This document shows positions 30,771-45,326 of a DNA stretch of 64,000 nucleotides, in pieces. The notes beneath the pieces are model-generated. The model worked only from the letters and a program-made list of their open reading frames with translations. It was not told the origin of the DNA and did no database searches. Location of the stretch: contig OZ022342.1 in NCBI GenBank assembly GCA_963989245.1, positions 51,006,187 through 51,070,186 on the forward strand, written 5' to 3'. Positions within the stretch are counted from its first letter, which is position 1. Every line of letters begins with the position of its first letter. The DNA is from Nansenia antarctica (Eukaryota; Chordata; Actinopteri; Argentiniformes; Microstomatidae). The translations under genes were made by a program, and so were the position numbers.

Positions 30771-31932
30771 CAGAGCTGCCAAGTCTCACGCAATCACCGT
30801 GAGACTCACGCATTTCAACCAGTTCTCATGCTCTCACGCCGCATCTCTATTTCTCACGGCGAGAAATAACAATTGTTTTAAGGGACTTTTTATTTTATTT
30901 TTATTTTAAAATATTTTTTTAATTCCTTGAAAGAAAGCTACCGGACATGAGTTTCGTGGCGTCTTTCTGCCCGCGCGTTAACTTGAGTCTGCAATCGAAG
31001 CGGCAGGCGAGCGCTGATGGAAGAACCTGTGTTCACGCGAGCTGCAAGAACGTAGCAAGCAGTGGTTGCCAGATTGGGCTACTTTTGGTCACACTGGACG
31101 GGTGGATTCGGCAGCTTTTAGACTGGGCTGGACATTGTCAATTCCGTCTGGCAACCGTGGTAGCAAAATATGTGCATACATTACAACATCGTATCTGGTA
31201 GCCTACTGGACTGGGTTGCACCAATATGGCGTAAGTCATTAGTAAATGCAGGCATTTAGTAGTTACTAAACCCCTAGTTGTTACTAGTTAGTTTCAAACT
31301 AGTTGTTTACTAATTTCAGTTGCACCACGCCAATCTTTTGCCAATCTTAGCTAGTGAATACTCCGTTTTGGTAACTGTTTTTTGTTTCTCTACTGTAACA
31401 TAACCAGGTACATTAATAATAATAATTATTATGAATAATTACAATATACAATATAAATACAACAATTGGGGGTCCCTCAAAAAAAATGTGGGCTGCGCTG
31501 AGACCAAGCCCTCATTCTGACCCAGGAAAAACCCTGGTATGTACTGTATAACATGATAGCCATCTATGAGCAATGCACTGTATATAAGATGATGACCACG
31601 GGTCTTTCTGCTGCTGACCAAGGGGCTGAGTCCTGTTGATGGCGCCAATTTTTCTTTTAGAGTCTGTAGGCTACTGTATTTGTTTATTAAGATTTCATAA
31701 ATATGATATATTGTCTGATTTTTTTTCTTGTTTTATAAAATGTTATTATTTATTATTTATTATTTTCATTTCTTGTGCTGGTTTATTATGAACAACATGT
31801 AAAATTGCAGGAAACTAGCACAAATAATTGGGTGGGAGAGAGGGGCCGCCGCTGCCAAAACGTGCACAGTTTTGGGTCGCTCCACCGCCCAAAAATCTCA
31901 CTCCAAACTTTTGGTGAAACTTGGCAGCCCTG
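30771..31932. mobile_element. Non-autonomous hAT-like element upstream of scamp1
   Basis: The ends CAGAGCTGCCAAGTCTCAC (30771) and CAGGGCTGCCAAGTTTCAC (inverted, 31932) form imperfect TIRs. The flanks GTTAATAAT and GTTAATATT suggest a decayed 8-9-bp TSD. No transposase. Inside, at about 31063-31157, GGTTGCCAGA and TCTGGCAACC form a smaller inverted pair. The element ends about 250 bp before the scamp1 ATG. Confidence 0.6.
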
Positions 31933-31959
31933 GTTAATATTAGGGTTAGGGACAGGGTA

Positions 31960-32180
31960 TGGTCGTCTCAATAATGATCCCATTGAGCATCTCCCCGTCT
32001 ACCAGCTAGGGGGCGGGCCAGCCGTCACACACCTCACTTCCGTTCCTGCCATTTTGCTGTTGAGGAGGTTCCAGTTGAAAGCGAACTGAAGACAGGTCGG
32101 TGGTGCCGCCGTTGTTTGGAAGTGCAGCTGTTTTTAACACCACATCGGTTTTTGGTCATTCAAGACATCTTCAAAGAAGA
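31960..32180 (+). promoter_or_regulatory. scamp1: scamp1 proximal promoter and 5' UTR
   Basis: Upstream of the scamp1 ATG are a GC box (GGGGCGGGCC, about 32010-32019), an ETS-type ACTTCCG (32036-32042) and a YY1-type GCCATTTTG (32048-32056) close together. This TATA-less combination is typical of housekeeping promoters. Transcription probably starts within about 32040-32110. The start of transcription is inferred, not seen. Confidence 0.55.
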
Positions 32181-32237
32181 ATGACAGATTTTGACAGCAA
32201 CCCGTTCGCTGACCCGGAAGTCAGCAATCCCTTTCAG
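32181..32237 (+). CDS. scamp1: scamp1 exon 1 (coding part)
   Basis: Encodes MTDFDSNPFADPEVSNPFQ with two NPF motifs. Donor CAG|GTAGCT, phase 0. Confidence 0.95.
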
Positions 32238-35200
32238 GTAGCTGGACGTGTTTTGCTGGCTAGGTGGCTACCGCCGGTACAGCTGCTATCTTATCTGAGA
32301 GGATGCTACTTAGCTCTCGGTTAGCTGGCAGGCAGGGTGTCACTTTGTTTGCCTTCAAAACTTGGTTGCGAATGTTAGCTAGCTACTAGGTGCTGCTTTG
32401 TTCAAGGAGGGTAATGTGGGCTTATTTAAGCGGCCAATGTGTTTGTTACGATTGCGACTTCTAGGTTTTAGGGACCGGACAGCCAAGCGACATTTGTGAC
32501 CTGTTGTGTCATCCTCATCTTGTTGCTAAAATGTGTTTTGATATTTGATATAACCAGTTAGGTCTTTGACATTACACACAGACACACACACATGTATCTT
32601 ATTTCCTACTAGGCTTATGTTGAATTGGTATTTATTATCTAGCCAGCTGTAAATAAGAGACATTGGTTAAAGTATTGCTGGTAAACCAGGATCAGTCAAT
32701 TGAGGGAATGAATTGACTTTAATTTCAGAATAAAGAGTTCCCCCTGTTATTTTTCTCCCCAACCCTGCAACAAACTATAGGTTAAAAATAAGTTTTAAAC
32801 GTGATATTGATAGCTTTTAGATTATGGGCAATGCTGCTTTGCAAATCCTCCACACCCTGTCACCACCAGACACAATGCAGGTTCCCCTTCGATGGCTGCT
32901 CTGGACGCATACAAATGTCAAGTCTGAAGATTAGAAGTCAGACTATGACCCACATTCCATAACAACCAGCTATGGACAACTCAATGCATCCATCTCAAAT
33001 GTTCCATAGGATTTGAAGAGGGGGTAGTCGGGGTGTCAATTGGGGTGCTTTTTGTTCTCGAGCTCAATGGTGTCTTGGCTTCAGTGTGACAGACTGGCTA
33101 GGAGTCTGGGAAGGATTATTTCCCACACAAATGTCAAAACAAGATCGATATGATAAGATGGCTGTTCTGCATTATAGTCACCTGATATGATGCTATCAAA
33201 AAGTCACATCTAGGCTGACCATTCCAGATTTGCTTTTAAGGAATACTCCCTCGATTCCTGCTTTGTGTGGTTGTAAGATCAGACGGTGCATTTATGTCAT
33301 TATGATAAGGGTAGTCAGTAGCAGTCTTTGTTTCACAACAGAAAACATGCCTTTGATCCTGCACTGCTCACCCCATTATCTGGGCTGGCAAAGAAGGCCT
33401 GCTTTATATTGTTCCAAGTCTTTTTAATTGAGTCTCTCTCTCTCTTTCATGCACACATACTGTCACTGTTTTCCCCGTATCACTGCCAGCAGCACTGCAG
33501 AAACACAACACTCACTGTTGTGGGCTCACTCACACACAGAACACGCACCGATGTAGCCTAGATGCGCACCACCGCATAGTGAAATGCCAGAAAACCCTGC
33601 AGAGATAATTAGCAAAGTGAGTTCATGATAGAATCACCACAGTAGAGAGGAGATCAATGTAGAGATCGGCGTAGCCGCCCTGCTCTGTAAGAGCCAAAGA
33701 CATCCAAGACCAGGAGAGATTTGACACAGGCCCTGTCTCTGATCAGAAGAGAACACAATATTCCCAACAGTAGCTTTCTTTTGACGACATGCCTCACCGC
33801 TAGATGATTTTAGGATGATCAAAAAAACTGGTTGTGTCGGACTCGGAATGCAACTCTCAGTGTAGCCGGAATGAAACTCCCAGCCTCCCGTGTTTCATGG
33901 AAATGTTTGTAACCCAACACTAGAGTTGGTGTAGAGTGCTGCTGACCGCTGCACAGGGCAAACAGTCAATTATTCATTGCTCACCATTATTACATTTTTG
34001 AATTACGATTAGCCTGGTCTTCCTCTGCCATTCTGGTCCCTTTCATTAGTAGTTAAAGTCGGAGAAGATTTTTTTTGTAGGACATTTGACTGCTATCTTA
34101 ACTGTCCCTGAAGGCTTTCTATTTTCATCATCTCTCTGGCTCTGTTTGAATAAGCTAAGTTCTTCCCTCCCGCCGTCTTCAAAATGATCACTAAAATAAA
34201 TAAAAGCAAGCCTAGTATAGTCATTGTATTGCTGCTTTGCTGCTGTCACCCTTCCAACCATGTCAGAGCAAGGAAGGACCTTCTTGAATAACCCTTGAGA
34301 TTTGACAGTTGGTGCTCGTTCTCTTGTAGTAAGTCATTCTTCAGGCAGGGTTGTTGTCCTCCATCTAGAGTTGGTTAGAGACAGTGTCAAAGTCAAAGTC
34401 AGCGTTATTGTCAATCCAATATATGTACAGACATACAGAGGGCTGAAATTGTGTTTCCCTCTCATCCACGGTGCATAGCAAACAAAAACAATAAATAACA
34501 ATATAACAAGATTAAAAAAGAACTATATATACAAAAATACTAGATAAAATATTTGAAATGTGCAGTACAATGTACAGGGGTGGAATACAATAACAACTGA
34601 CAATAGTGCAATAGTGGTAATTGGCTCAGTATAATAGAGTAAAGTGGCTAAAGTACAGGTATGCTTGTATGTACATGCATGAAGTGAGAGGGGAGAGAGT
34701 TCAGCTGGTTAAAGACGTGGTTGTTATCCTCCATCTAGAGTTGGTTTAGAGACAGTATGGTTGTTATCCTCCATCTAGAGTTGGTTTAGAGACAGTATGG
34801 TTGTTATCCATCTAGAGTTGGTTTAGAGACAGTATGGTTGTTATCCATCTAGAGTTGGTTTAGAGACAGTATGGTTGTTATCCATCTAGAGTTGGTTTAG
34901 AGACAGTATGGTTGTTATCCATCTAGAGTTGGTTAGAGACAGTATCGTTGTTATCCATCTAGAGTTGGTAGAGACAGTATGGTTGTTATCCATCTAGAGT
35001 TGGTTAGAGACAGTATGGTTGTTATCCATCTAGAGTTGGTTTAGAGACAGTATGGTTGTTATCCATCTAGAGTTGGTTAGAGACAGCATGGTTGTTATCC
35101 ATCTAGAGTTGGTTTAGAGACAGTATGGTTGTTATCCATCTAGAGTTGGTTTAGAGACAGTATGGTTGTTATCTATCTAGAGTTGGTTTAGAGACAGTAT

Positions 35201-36853
35201 GGTTGTTATCCATCTAGAGTTGGTTAGAGACAGTATGGTTGTTATCTATCTAGAGTTGGTTTAGAGACAGTATGGTTGTTATCCATCTAGAGTTGGTTTA
35301 GAGACAGTATGGTTGTTATTCATCTAGAGTTGGTTTAGAGACAGTATGGTTGTTATCCATCTAGAGTTGGTTTAGAGACAGTATGGTTGTTATCCTCCAT
35401 CTAGAGTTGGTTAGTGGGTTATCCTGCTCTGTTGTTTGTGACCTCATGCTAAGCCTTAAGGCGAGTGGTGTTTCATGCCCAGTTCTGGGCTCTGTTCAAT
35501 AGTTCATGAAATCATATGGCATCATGTCATAGTGACAGGTGGTGCTTGGGCTCTAATTGGCCGCTCTCCCCTTACGTCCTGATTAGTCTAATCTCCTTTA
35601 TTATATGGAAAAAGTTGATTCTTGATCTGGTATTTTTCTGTGCAGTATTGCTGAGAATATATTGTATAAGGTTTCCACTGATTTGAAGGTCCTCATATTT
35701 TGGTGTAGCTACATTTACATTTACATTTAGGCCGTGATGTGTCATTCCCTACCCATACACTGCCACTTTAACGAGCTGTAGCCGCAGTATGTTTATGCGC
35801 TGCAGGCTAAATGTTGAGCAGTATGGTCTGAGTAGCAGAGTACACAGCTTGTTCCTGTGACTGTATATTACTGATCTGCCATCGGCAGAGTGTCACCGTT
35901 AAAACCGCCTCACCTTCGGAAACACACACTCGACGTAAGAGTAGTTACATACATGCTGTGACAGTGAGCTTCTCATGGTAAGTCCTTATTTCCTTTGGTT
36001 TCCTGCCGTAGGAAGATCGTTGCTTTGGCAATAGTCGCAGCCAATTTCGATGCTTTCACTCGTGAATACTGTCTCTGCATGAGAGGAATATTTCAGCGTT
36101 TCTTGGATGTTGTGCACCAATCATTCATGTTCAGTTTTTTTTTGTAGGGTGCTTTTATTTTCGAATATGAACACACTGTGTCTCCTTCATACGCCCCGCT
36201 GTGTTTCCTCCGTCCCCCCATTCATTCAGCCTGTCATGCAGGCCTACTGTTGAGAGATGGGGTGATGTGCTCCAAGTCTTGTATGTCAGTTTCCTATGTT
36301 GCTCTGCGTTTGATGCTGTAGCGTGCCCTGTGGCCAGTAGGCCTATCAGTGGGAGAACAGGGAATTTATTTTTGGGATGTTTTTGCATACCTGCAAGCAA
36401 CAGGTAGCTCATCACTGTTGGAAGGGCTTGCCATTGTCAAAAGCACTATGCTGTAGTTTTGTATGCAAAGGACCATATTAAAGATTAATTACGATACACC
36501 CTGAAATATTTATGGTCCTGGACTCTTGACAAGTGGCAGTCTGTCTCTGTCTATCGGAGACCGAGAAGCCACCAGAATCTCAGCAGACAGGGAAACTGGA
36601 GGAGGGTAGTACTGGAACCGGACCGTGTTATATCTGGCCTCTGCTGGGAGACTGGGCTTTCATACTACAGGGCTGTGCTGAAGTGGCGGTACATCTGAAT
36701 TTATGATTGAAATCATCTCATGGTAAGCAGACTACCTACGACTAACAATTTACACACTAACAGGAGCGCTGACTGACATACACACACACTTACACACTTA
36801 CACACACACTTACACACTTACACACACACTTACACACTTACACACTTACACAC

Positions 36854-36918
<65 letters not shown>

Positions 36919-36932
36919 CAGGAGCGCTGACT

Positions 36933-36986
<54 letters not shown>

Positions 36987-39700
36987 TAGGCTACTCACTC
37001 CCAGAATTGCCCACACACAAAAAAAAACACTCAATGTGTCTTAGCTAACCGCATTTAACAGCAGGCTAATACACACAGTGTAGGTACACACTGCATAATG
37101 TACAGAGAGTCACACTAGGTAAACAATGGCTTGTGTACACACTCGCACTAGGTAAACAATGCCTAGTCCTTTTGTGTCCTTACACTGACCGAGCAAAAAA
37201 GGAGAAAACAAGGTATTCTCTGGCCTGAGTTTTTCCTGCTATGACTGATGGATAGATGATTCACTTACTTAGTCAAATGTAGTTGTTTCGTAGGTCGCAT
37301 TTGGATAAAGGCTAAATGCCCAAAATGTAAATGTACATTTGAGATATCGTCTGTTAATGTTAAGAGGGGTGATGTTCAGATATTGCGACCAGGGCTCCGA
37401 ATCATCTTTTAATCCAGTAATTGAAGTAGCCTAATCTAAGTTGAGGTTGAATCATTCAGAAAAGCCTGAAACGGGTGTGTCAGTAATATGTCCTTAACAC
37501 TGCATGCCAGTAGTGCACAAAGACGCCCTTCTCATTTCTGTCTTTTGTCCTAGCGTTTGGGAGGCGTTCTCTCTGCTCTCCAACTCCTGGATCGGGCTAT
37601 TTATAGTCTTCTTGCAGTGAAAATTATTGGAATCATTCCCTTGTTGCCAGTATTGAATTATAGCCTTGGGTTCAGAATGAAGAACTCGTTCTGTTGTTGT
37701 TTGCAATGATAGAACACTGGAGCGATCCTTTCCTGATTATTAAAAAGTGTTGTTCTGTCGAGTTCATGGTGACTTTGTTTCTCTCTGTAGGAAGATGGAT
37801 ATGACTAGTATTACTGTCTTTGAAGTATTGTTGCCTGTGTTACTACTATAGATAGCCGATATGTTTGCTAACCACTAACAGACAATGACATGGGTTGATG
37901 GTGAACTTGGTACTGTATGCAATACAAGACATTTCATATTCTTGCTTCAGAGTTTATTTAGGCTGTCACACCATGGGTGAGTTGGTAACTCATAATCCAG
38001 ATCATATCATTTAGATTCAGTGTATCATTTAGATTCTGTGTGCGTCACCAGGAACGGTTGTTTCACACCGGTTCACATTTCTCTGCTGAGTTATTTGCTC
38101 ACTCCTCCTCATGGCTTTCTGATTATGTGCGAATGCTCAGTCTAATTAGAGCCTTCTCTCTTCTTCTTTTCCTTTCTTTCATCCCTCTCTCAGGATCCGT
38201 CGGTGACACAAGTAACGCAGAATGCTCCTCCGGGTTTGGAGGAGTACAACCCCTTCACAGATGGCAAACCGGTGAGTACTGTCTGAAGCCTCCAGAACCA
38301 CCGGGCCAATTAGGAACTGCCAATGAACCGTAACCAACCCATCACATCACATGGAGGGGTTCTAGAGTGTCAGACGGAGGGTTCTAGAGTGTTTGGTGGG
38401 GTGGTGACAGACTGAGGGTTCTAGAGTGTTTGGTGGGGTGGTGACAGACAGAGGGTTCTAGAGTGTTTGGTGGGGTGGTGTCAGACAGAGGGTTCTAGAG
38501 TGTTTGGTGGGGTGGTGACAGACAGAGGGTTCTAGAGTGTCAGACGGAGGGTTCTAGAGTCTTTGGTGGAGTGCTGACAGACGGAGGGTTCTAGAGTGTC
38601 TGGCTTGGAGAGGTCAGGTGTGCAGGGGAGGTGGGTGCGTGTGAACAAGCACCATCATTGATTGGTTTGAGAAGTACTTAAAATGTTAGGAATGTAGGCC
38701 ACTTCGTATGCTACGTGATGTTGTTCATGGTCAAAAGCTCTTGCTATGGAATAGTTTCAAGTTTTATTGTTACATTACACAAGTGTAGGAGAGTAAAATC
38801 CTTAGGCTTCGGTTCCTTGACATTGACATCGCAGCACAAAGACAAATAAGGCAAGATAAGTCAAGATAAATAAAGTGACAATAGTTCCAAGACATAAGTG
38901 AGACAATTTGACAAATTTGACAAAAAAAAGTTGTAGGAGACAAATAAGACAGGACACAATTTAGCAGTACAAATAGTAAAATAAATAAATAGTACAGAGT
39001 AGAAATGTCATGAGTATTGCACTCGGTAGCAGTGGGTGTAAGATGTAGTATTGAGTAAAGTGACTGTGCTTAAGGGTAGGTAGTCCATATACTGTACATC
39101 ATGTGCTTAATGGGGACAATAGACATTTGTCTTCAGTAGGCTTGTTTATGAGCCTGATCGCCTGGGGGAAGTAGCTGTTGGTTAGCCTCGGAGTTTTGGC
39201 CCTGAGGCTCCTGAAGAGTCTTCGTCTTTTGGACGCCATCAGTACAAACAGACTGTGGCTGGGGTGGCTGGGAAGGTTTGATGATCCTCCGGGCTTTACT
39301 GACACACCGCTTGTTGTATATACAGTGTATCCTGGACGGAGCCAAGCTCACATCCATTGATGCCTGTCGCCGTGCCAGGCAGTGATGCACCCAGTCAGAA
39401 TGCTCTCAGTAGTGCCTCTGTAGAAGGGGGTTAAAGTTGATGATTCAGGTAGTGTGTTTTTGGTTTTGGTTTTCTTTCAGGCGCCCCCTGGTTCGGCTCC
39501 AACAGCAGCGCCCCCCACCACCAACACACAGCCAGCCATCATGAAGCCCACTGAGGAGCCCCCAGCCTACTCACAGCCCCAACAGACACAGGTAATATCC
39601 CACTACCCACCACCCTTATCCACCAGTCTACAACCATACTCACCGCCCTACTGCTGTGGAATGCCCCTGTCCTGCTTACTACCCAAACCATCTACCATTC

Positions 39701-39796
<96 letters not shown>

Positions 39797-42700
39797 CTTT
39801 TTACACCACCCCATCCTCTTCTCTCCCTACATCTTGTCAATAAGGGAGAGATGGGGACTCACTCAGGCGCTGCCTGTGCATCTGCAGTCCTCCTCTCTAC
39901 ATAGTCACCGTAGAGGGTATTACCATAGAAACAGTCTGCCTGTCTCCATGTCACCCCCATGCTCTGGTAGGTTTGACAGTTCTGGTGGCGGTGGTAACAA
40001 GACAAGCAGACTAGGACCCAGCCTGTGGAGATGCTGCTGAGCCGTCAGAGGAGGTTCTGTACAGACAGTCTCTTTCTGAGAGGGGGAGAGAGGAGACACA
40101 TGTTATGTCAGAAAACAACTGTCTATACAGAACCCACATTCATGTTGTTCAATCCTCTGACAGCTATTTAGAAGATTTTAGAATACAAGTCAGAACAATT
40201 TGATTGGTTGGTGACTTGTTCCCGGGTGCACCAGCTGCTGTCACGTATAGACAAGCGGCAGAGGAAGACATGTGGCCTTCAAAGCATTACGTTGTAGCCG
40301 ACCGGCATGAATTGCTGTGTAGAAAAACATCTACCAAAGGCCTTTACCTAATGTTAACATTTCAGGGACGTTTAATTTACTTTTTTTTTTTCTTCTCTCC
40401 TGCTGGAGAGGGCTTCCCGGTGGGCTCAGAAGACAATTAGCATTTTCTCGAATTAGAAACAGTGTGTTAATTATTCTGTGTTACGTAGGGAGAGAGCTGG
40501 CGGGAAACGACTGCACCGCAGTCAGGCTAACCCCATACAGGAGTCCCTGCCAAACGCAGAACAACACACACAGCGTGACACGCGCACAGATATCACACCC
40601 ATTATCTGTGGTAACGCCAGCTTCACAAAAGTCCTCATGAAGTGTAATGCAAGCCTCAGAGAACAATATATCACCCACTCACACTAATGTAGTACTAATG
40701 TACGACACACAGCTCAGCCCTGTTGAGCCTAAGCCAGCCTGGATAACTGGATGTACTGTATATGAGTCTTCAAGTGTTTTCTGGAGATCATTTCCATGAT
40801 GTGTGTGTGAATGATGAATGAATGAATGAATGAATGGTCTTTATTGTCATTGATATAGTACAGGTACCATACAACGAAATTTGGGAGCAGGGGCTCCCCT
40901 GGTGTTAGGAAAAAAAAAACTAAAAACAAGAAGGGAAAAGAGCTGGTTTACATAAATAAAGGCTATGTACACTATCCACTATACTATACTATACAAATAA
41001 AACACTGTGCTGTACTCTATGCTATGCTATACATATCCTAACATTTCCTATCTCTGAACCTTATGTACCCGAGGGTTGTCATATTGCACATAGTGTTATT
41101 GCACATTCATTTAAAGTGTCGCAGTTTGCAGGTTTGAAATGTTCACAGTTGTGTTTCAGTATTGCACTTGATTACAATCTAGTAGCTGCCATCAAATTGT
41201 CTAGATTGTCCAGGGCCTAGAACCTAGGTCTTTGCTGTGTTCAGGGCCTGAATGGCCCTGGGGTAGAAGCTGAGCTTCAGTCTGTTTGTCCTTGCGAACA
41301 TGGTCCTGAACCGCCTGCCCGAGGGCAGCCGAACAAAGTGTTCGTTCCCAGGGTGGGATGGGTCTCTGGAGATCTTGGAGGCCTTCCTGAGGCAGCGTGT
41401 GTTGTACAGCTCTTCCAGAGAGGGGAGGGGGGCGCCGATGATCTTCTGGGCCGATCTCACGACTCTCTGTAGCGCTTTCCTCTCTGCGGCTGTGCAGCTG
41501 GAGAACCACACGCAGATGCAGTAGGTGAGGATGCTCTCCACTGTGCAGCGGTAGAAGGTCACAAGCAGCTCCTGTCTGAGGTGGTATTTCCTGAGGACTC
41601 TCAGGAAGTAGAGCCGCTGTTGTGCCTTCTTGATGATGGCTGCTGTGTTGGTCTTCCAGGACAGGTCATCCTGTATGTGCACCCCCAGGAATCGGAGGGT
41701 TGAGACTCTCTCCACGCTCCCTCCATCGACGAGCAGGGGCTGGACCTCAGATTTTTTCCTCCTGAAGTCCACGATGATTTCCTGGGTCTTTGACTGGTTC
41801 AGCAGCAGGTTGTTAACCTTGCACAGCTTGCCCAGCTGCTCCACCTCATTCCTGTACGCCGCCTCGTCCCCCCCCGAGATGCAGCCCACCACGGTGGTGT
41901 CGTCTGCAAACTTTACGATGGAGTTGCTGGGGTGGACGGGGGTGAAGTCGTAGGTGTAGAGGTTGTAGAGGATGGGGCTTAGCACGCAGCCCTGGGGGGA
42001 CCCAGTGCTGAGTCTGAGGGCTGTGGAGGTGTGGGAGCCCACCCGCACCCTCTGTGGGCGGTCAGACAGGAAGTCCTTGATCCATGCACAGATAGAGTGT
42101 GATAGTCCCAGGTCTAGTAGTTTGGTCACTAGCCTGTCTGGAAGGATGGTGTTGAAGGCAGAGCTGAAGTCCACAAAGAGCAGTCTCGCGTAGCTGTTCC
42201 CCCTCTCCAGGTGGGATAGAGTGGAGTGGAGAGTCGTCGCGATGGCGTCCTCTGTGGACCTGTGGGCTCTGTAGGCGAACTGGTATGGATCCAGGTTGGG
42301 CGGGAGGCGTGTGACTATGTGGGCCCGGACCAGTTTCTCGAAGCACTTCATGATGATTGGTGTGAGTGCCACCGGGCGGTAGTCGTTTAGGCAGCTCACC
42401 GTGCTTTTCTTCGGGACTGGGATGATAGTTGAGGTTTTCAGGCAGGGTGGGATGATGGCCTGGGACAGGGACTGGTTGAAGATGTTGGTGAAAACCCCGG
42501 CCAGCTGGTCGGCACAGTCCCTCAGCACCCGTCCCAGGACGCCATCCGGCCCTGAGGCTTTTCTGGGGTCCACCGCCTTCAGCACGCGTCTCACTTCATG
42601 CTCTGTGAGGGTGAGGCTGGAGAGAGTGGTGTTTGTGTTGTGGTTACCTCCGTTCGCCCCTCGTCGAACCGGGCGTAGAAGGAGTTCAGCTTTTCCGCCA

Positions 42701-42911
42701 GCAGGGGGTCGTCCTCCGCGGCTGTGAGCCTGTTGGCTCTGAAGTTTGTCATGTGCTGAACCCCCTGCCACACCCGCCTGGAGTCGTTGCTCAGGAAGCA
42801 TTCCTCAATCTTCTTCTTCTCAAATCTTGTGTGTGTGTGTCTGCATGCGTGTGTATGTGCGTGTCTGTGTTTGCGCGTGCGCGTGTCTGTGTATGTGTGT
42901 GTGTCTGCGTG

Positions 42912-42943
<32 letters not shown>

Positions 42944-43092
42944 TGTGTGTGTGTGTGTGTGTGTAGGCACCGGCAGCTGCGGAGCTGTTGAGGAGGCAGG
43001 AGGAACTGGAGAGGAAGGCGGCTGAACTGGACCGCCGGGAGAGGGAGATGCAGTCCCTCAGCGCCTCAGGGGGTGAGCCTCAGCACCACACA

Positions 43093-43132
<40 letters not shown>

Positions 43133-45286
43133 ATTGGACTTATATTGCGCTTTTCTAGACACTCAAAGACGCTTTACAAACGGAAAAGATTGAGTAGTAA
43201 TAATAAAAAGAAAGTATAGGGGTCTAATTAATTATTAGATTACTAATCTAAGTCTAAGTAGGACAATCTACTCTGTATACTGCAATTACACCTAGAGTTC
43301 GGGCAGAGAAGCAGCGAACAAGCAACGCCAGCGTCCTCTCAACCGTCATTTTTTGAAAAGCTCAAATTTGTATCAAGGTTTTATGAAAGTCCTTGGTTAT
43401 AATTTTTAGATCACTAAATCTAAATCTAAGTGTCTTTGTAGGACAATCTACTCTAATCTACATTCACACAACATTAACCTCAGTAAATCAAACACCTCTC
43501 CAATATTCACACAACGTTAAGCTCAAACAGTTCACTTGAAATCCCAGCGTGAGCGTAGCGTTATTATTTTTTAAATAATCATCAGTTGTACGTCCTTAAT
43601 TCACTTGTTGATGGACAGTATATGAATGTCAATTGACATTTGTCTTCTTCTCTCAGGTAGAAAAAACAACTGGCCTCCACTCCCCGAAAAGTTCCCTGTG
43701 GGTCCCTGCTTCTACCACGACATCACAGTGGACATTCCTGTGGAATTCCAGAAGATAGTCAAGATCATGTACTACCTCTGGATGTGTGAGTGGAACCATA
43801 ATCCTTAGCACCTACAGTACACTGGGTCTGAAAACCAGGCACACCATGTGAAGAAACCGGGTAGGTATACATGGGTATAAGCTGGTGAAAAAACAGTGGA
43901 CCAAAAACAGGGGAAGGGGCTATAGGTTATTTTTGGACCAGGTGTAGTATGTGAGAGTCTTGGGAGCCCCCTACCATTAGGGTTATGCCACGTGGCCTTC
44001 TTTTGGCCATATGGGCAAATTGATGCTTTTACAGATCATTTTCTTTTCGGCTCAGAGCCTCTCAGATGTTTCTGGATCTTTTTCCATGCAGAGGAAATGC
44101 CAGACCTGCTCTGTTCTGCTCTGCTCTGCTCTGTCCCCTCTGTGACACCCAGGGTTGTTGCCAGCATACTAGCCCTCCCTCCGCCTCCTCCTGGCCTGAT
44201 CAGCTCAGACCACCCGTCTGCCGTCTCACTACTCCCAACATTTAATTTGTTTCAAGGTTTCGAGTGTCACCCTCTAAATTGACAATTGAACAAGAGTATT
44301 GTTTTGCTGCCTCCCGTCAAAATGTCCTGACAGACATACAAGCTGAAAAGTGTTCGAAAACACGCTTGTTATAGGTGTTATGGATATGGACCAGTGACTC
44401 TATATCCAGTAAATTCAATGAATGGCTCTTACCAAGCTCTGGCTGGAATTCCAGGGCCGCATGATATAACCACATGGTAAGGTCATGTGGTATGGTTACA
44501 TGACTGTGTCAGGTGACTAGGTAGGCTAGGCACGGAGAGGCATTCAATCCGTGTTCAATTACTTGAATGCATCATTCCTTCCTACCTTGCCTGAGGTAGG
44601 CCAATCACATGTGTGTTTGGATAAAGCAAGTTTCCTATACATTGCTTTAGCCTATCAACCCTCCCCTCCTTCACTCCAAGTATGTGGGGCAGTGGAGCAC
44701 TGTTAGATTCCACACTGTGCTGCCGAATCCTGACACTGCGTTTGTACACGCAACAGACTCTTCACAATGCCCATAGCCATGCCTTTATTACTAGCCAAAG
44801 GAAGAGAGAGTTATTGTGAATTATTTAATTGACTGAGTGTGAGTGGGTCTGTGTGTTTGTGCACGCTACTTTTGGCATCCAGCTCTTAAGTGTTAAATTA
44901 TTAAACAGAAGTCTTTCCTCCTCTTCCATACTGTACTTCATTAGCCTGACTCACTTGGCAAGACACTGGACACGGTGGTGTTAGTTTGGACCATTATCAA
45001 AAGGCCATCCAACATCTAGCTTTACATGGTTCCACTTTAACAGTGTCCCCCTTTTTCATAAACCCACAGCCACATCTTACGGTCTGTGCCCTCTGCCTGT
45101 TGTTCCCCTCCAGTCCACACAGGGACGCTGTTCGCCAACATGTTTGGCTGCCTGGCATGGTTCTGTGTGGACACAACGCGAGGAGTAGACTTCGGTTTGG
45201 CCATGCTCTGGTTTATGATCTTCACTCCCTGCTCCTTCGTCTGCTGGTACAGACCACTCTACGCTGCCTTCAGGTACACGTACACA

Positions 45287-45326
<40 letters not shown>

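Larger units (their letters stand above)
32238..38193 (+). other. scamp1: scamp1 intron 1
   Basis: About 6 kb without recognisable genes. It holds an inverted L2-type tail (34383-34700), a minisatellite (34713-35412) and a compound CA repeat (36778-36983). The rest is unremarkable AT-rich sequence. Confidence 0.8.

Noticed and set aside
39454..39843. Alternative extended scamp1 exon 3
   Set aside because: The frame beyond 39591 runs past a good GTAATA donor into intron and a CA repeat.
41224..42801. Host gene on the minus strand in scamp1 intron 3
   Set aside because: Encodes an L2-type reverse transcriptase with the LINE's 3' tail; repeated elsewhere in the window.
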